In this document: one piece after another, positions 5,518 to 5,654 of the stretch | Layout: each line of letters begins with the position of its first letter | Position numbering within the stretch: the first letter of the stretch is position 1 | Assembly: GCA_028697935.1 (NCBI GenBank) | Contig: JAQVEM010000085.1 | Span: 1 to 5,654, forward strand | Origin: Actinomycetota bacterium | GTDB taxonomy: Bacteria > Actinomycetota > Humimicrobiia > Humimicrobiales > Humimicrobiaceae | Reading direction: 5' to 3' | DNA: 5,654 bases | Translations under genes and position numbers: made by a program | Notes under the pieces: generated by a model | The model's input: only the letters and a program-made list of their open reading frames with translations | The model's database searches: none | Told to the model about the DNA's origin: nothing

Positions 5518-5654
5518 CTTAAATAAATCCTTGTTTTATTTTAGTTTTTGTTCAAAATTATTCAAAAACAAATTCTTATAAACTAAATTGTATTTAAGTT
5601 ATATCAGGATTTGAACTGCCTTCTGTGCTGTTTTCTAGCAGCTAAATTTTTAAA
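5518..5654. other. Upstream region of rluB to the window edge
   Basis: No gene is visible here. The minus-strand ribosome site AAGGA is at 5528-5532. A 7-base-arm inverted repeat (GTTTTTG at 5544-5550, CAAAAAC at 5563-5569) lies in the leader. A minus-strand TATAAG at 5575-5580 is a possible -10, without a good -35. A GCTG/CAGC stem of 4 bases near the right edge is too small to interpret. Confidence 0.4.

Noticed and set aside
5610..5645. tRNA-like sequence: GGATTTGAACTGCC on plus, i.e. a TTCAAATCC T-loop on minus
   Set aside because: The T-stem pairs only three bases with an enlarged loop. No acceptor stem, CCA or anticodon arm is found around it, so a tRNA is not supported.

Overview
The window looks like bacterial chromosome from a low-to-moderate GC, probably anaerobic, Gram-positive-type lineage (Bacillota or Halanaerobiales-like). 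I base this on the AT-rich intergenic DNA, the protein style of the housekeeping genes, and cobalamin synthesis genes beside a small nitroreductase. The placement is an inference. There is no rRNA, tRNA, CRISPR array or recognisable transposase.

Layout. (1) Positions 1-1897, plus strand: the end of a cobalamin operon. cbiB is cut off at its 5' end by the window edge and overlaps cobD by 4 bases (ATGA). CobD makes (R)-1-amino-2-propanol phosphate and CbiB attaches it to adenosylcobyric acid, so the two genes cover consecutive steps. (2) Positions 1898-2376: about 480 bases with no convincing gene. They hold a doubtful 36-codon reading frame, an imperfect stem-loop, and two short stretches resembling cobD in the same order. 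(3) Positions 2377-3201, minus strand: a class I SAM-dependent methyltransferase of unknown substrate, clearly more AT-rich than its neighbours. (4) Positions 3202-3549: an AT-rich divergent promoter region with a perfect 12-base-arm inverted repeat. (5) Positions 3550-4707, plus strand: a likely two-gene unit, an isochorismatase-family cysteine hydrolase followed by a small FMN nitroreductase. (6) Positions 4708-4809: a short convergent gap carrying a second, degenerate copy of the nitroreductase 3' end. (7) Positions 4810-5517, minus strand: an RluB-type rRNA pseudouridine synthase, with its upstream region running to the window end.

The core genes are ordinary, and I did not find a convincing new system. 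The items most worth a second look are the signs of small rearrangement: the duplicated tail of the nitroreductase, the cobD-like scraps behind cobD, and the low-GC methyltransferase sitting alone between two long non-coding gaps.
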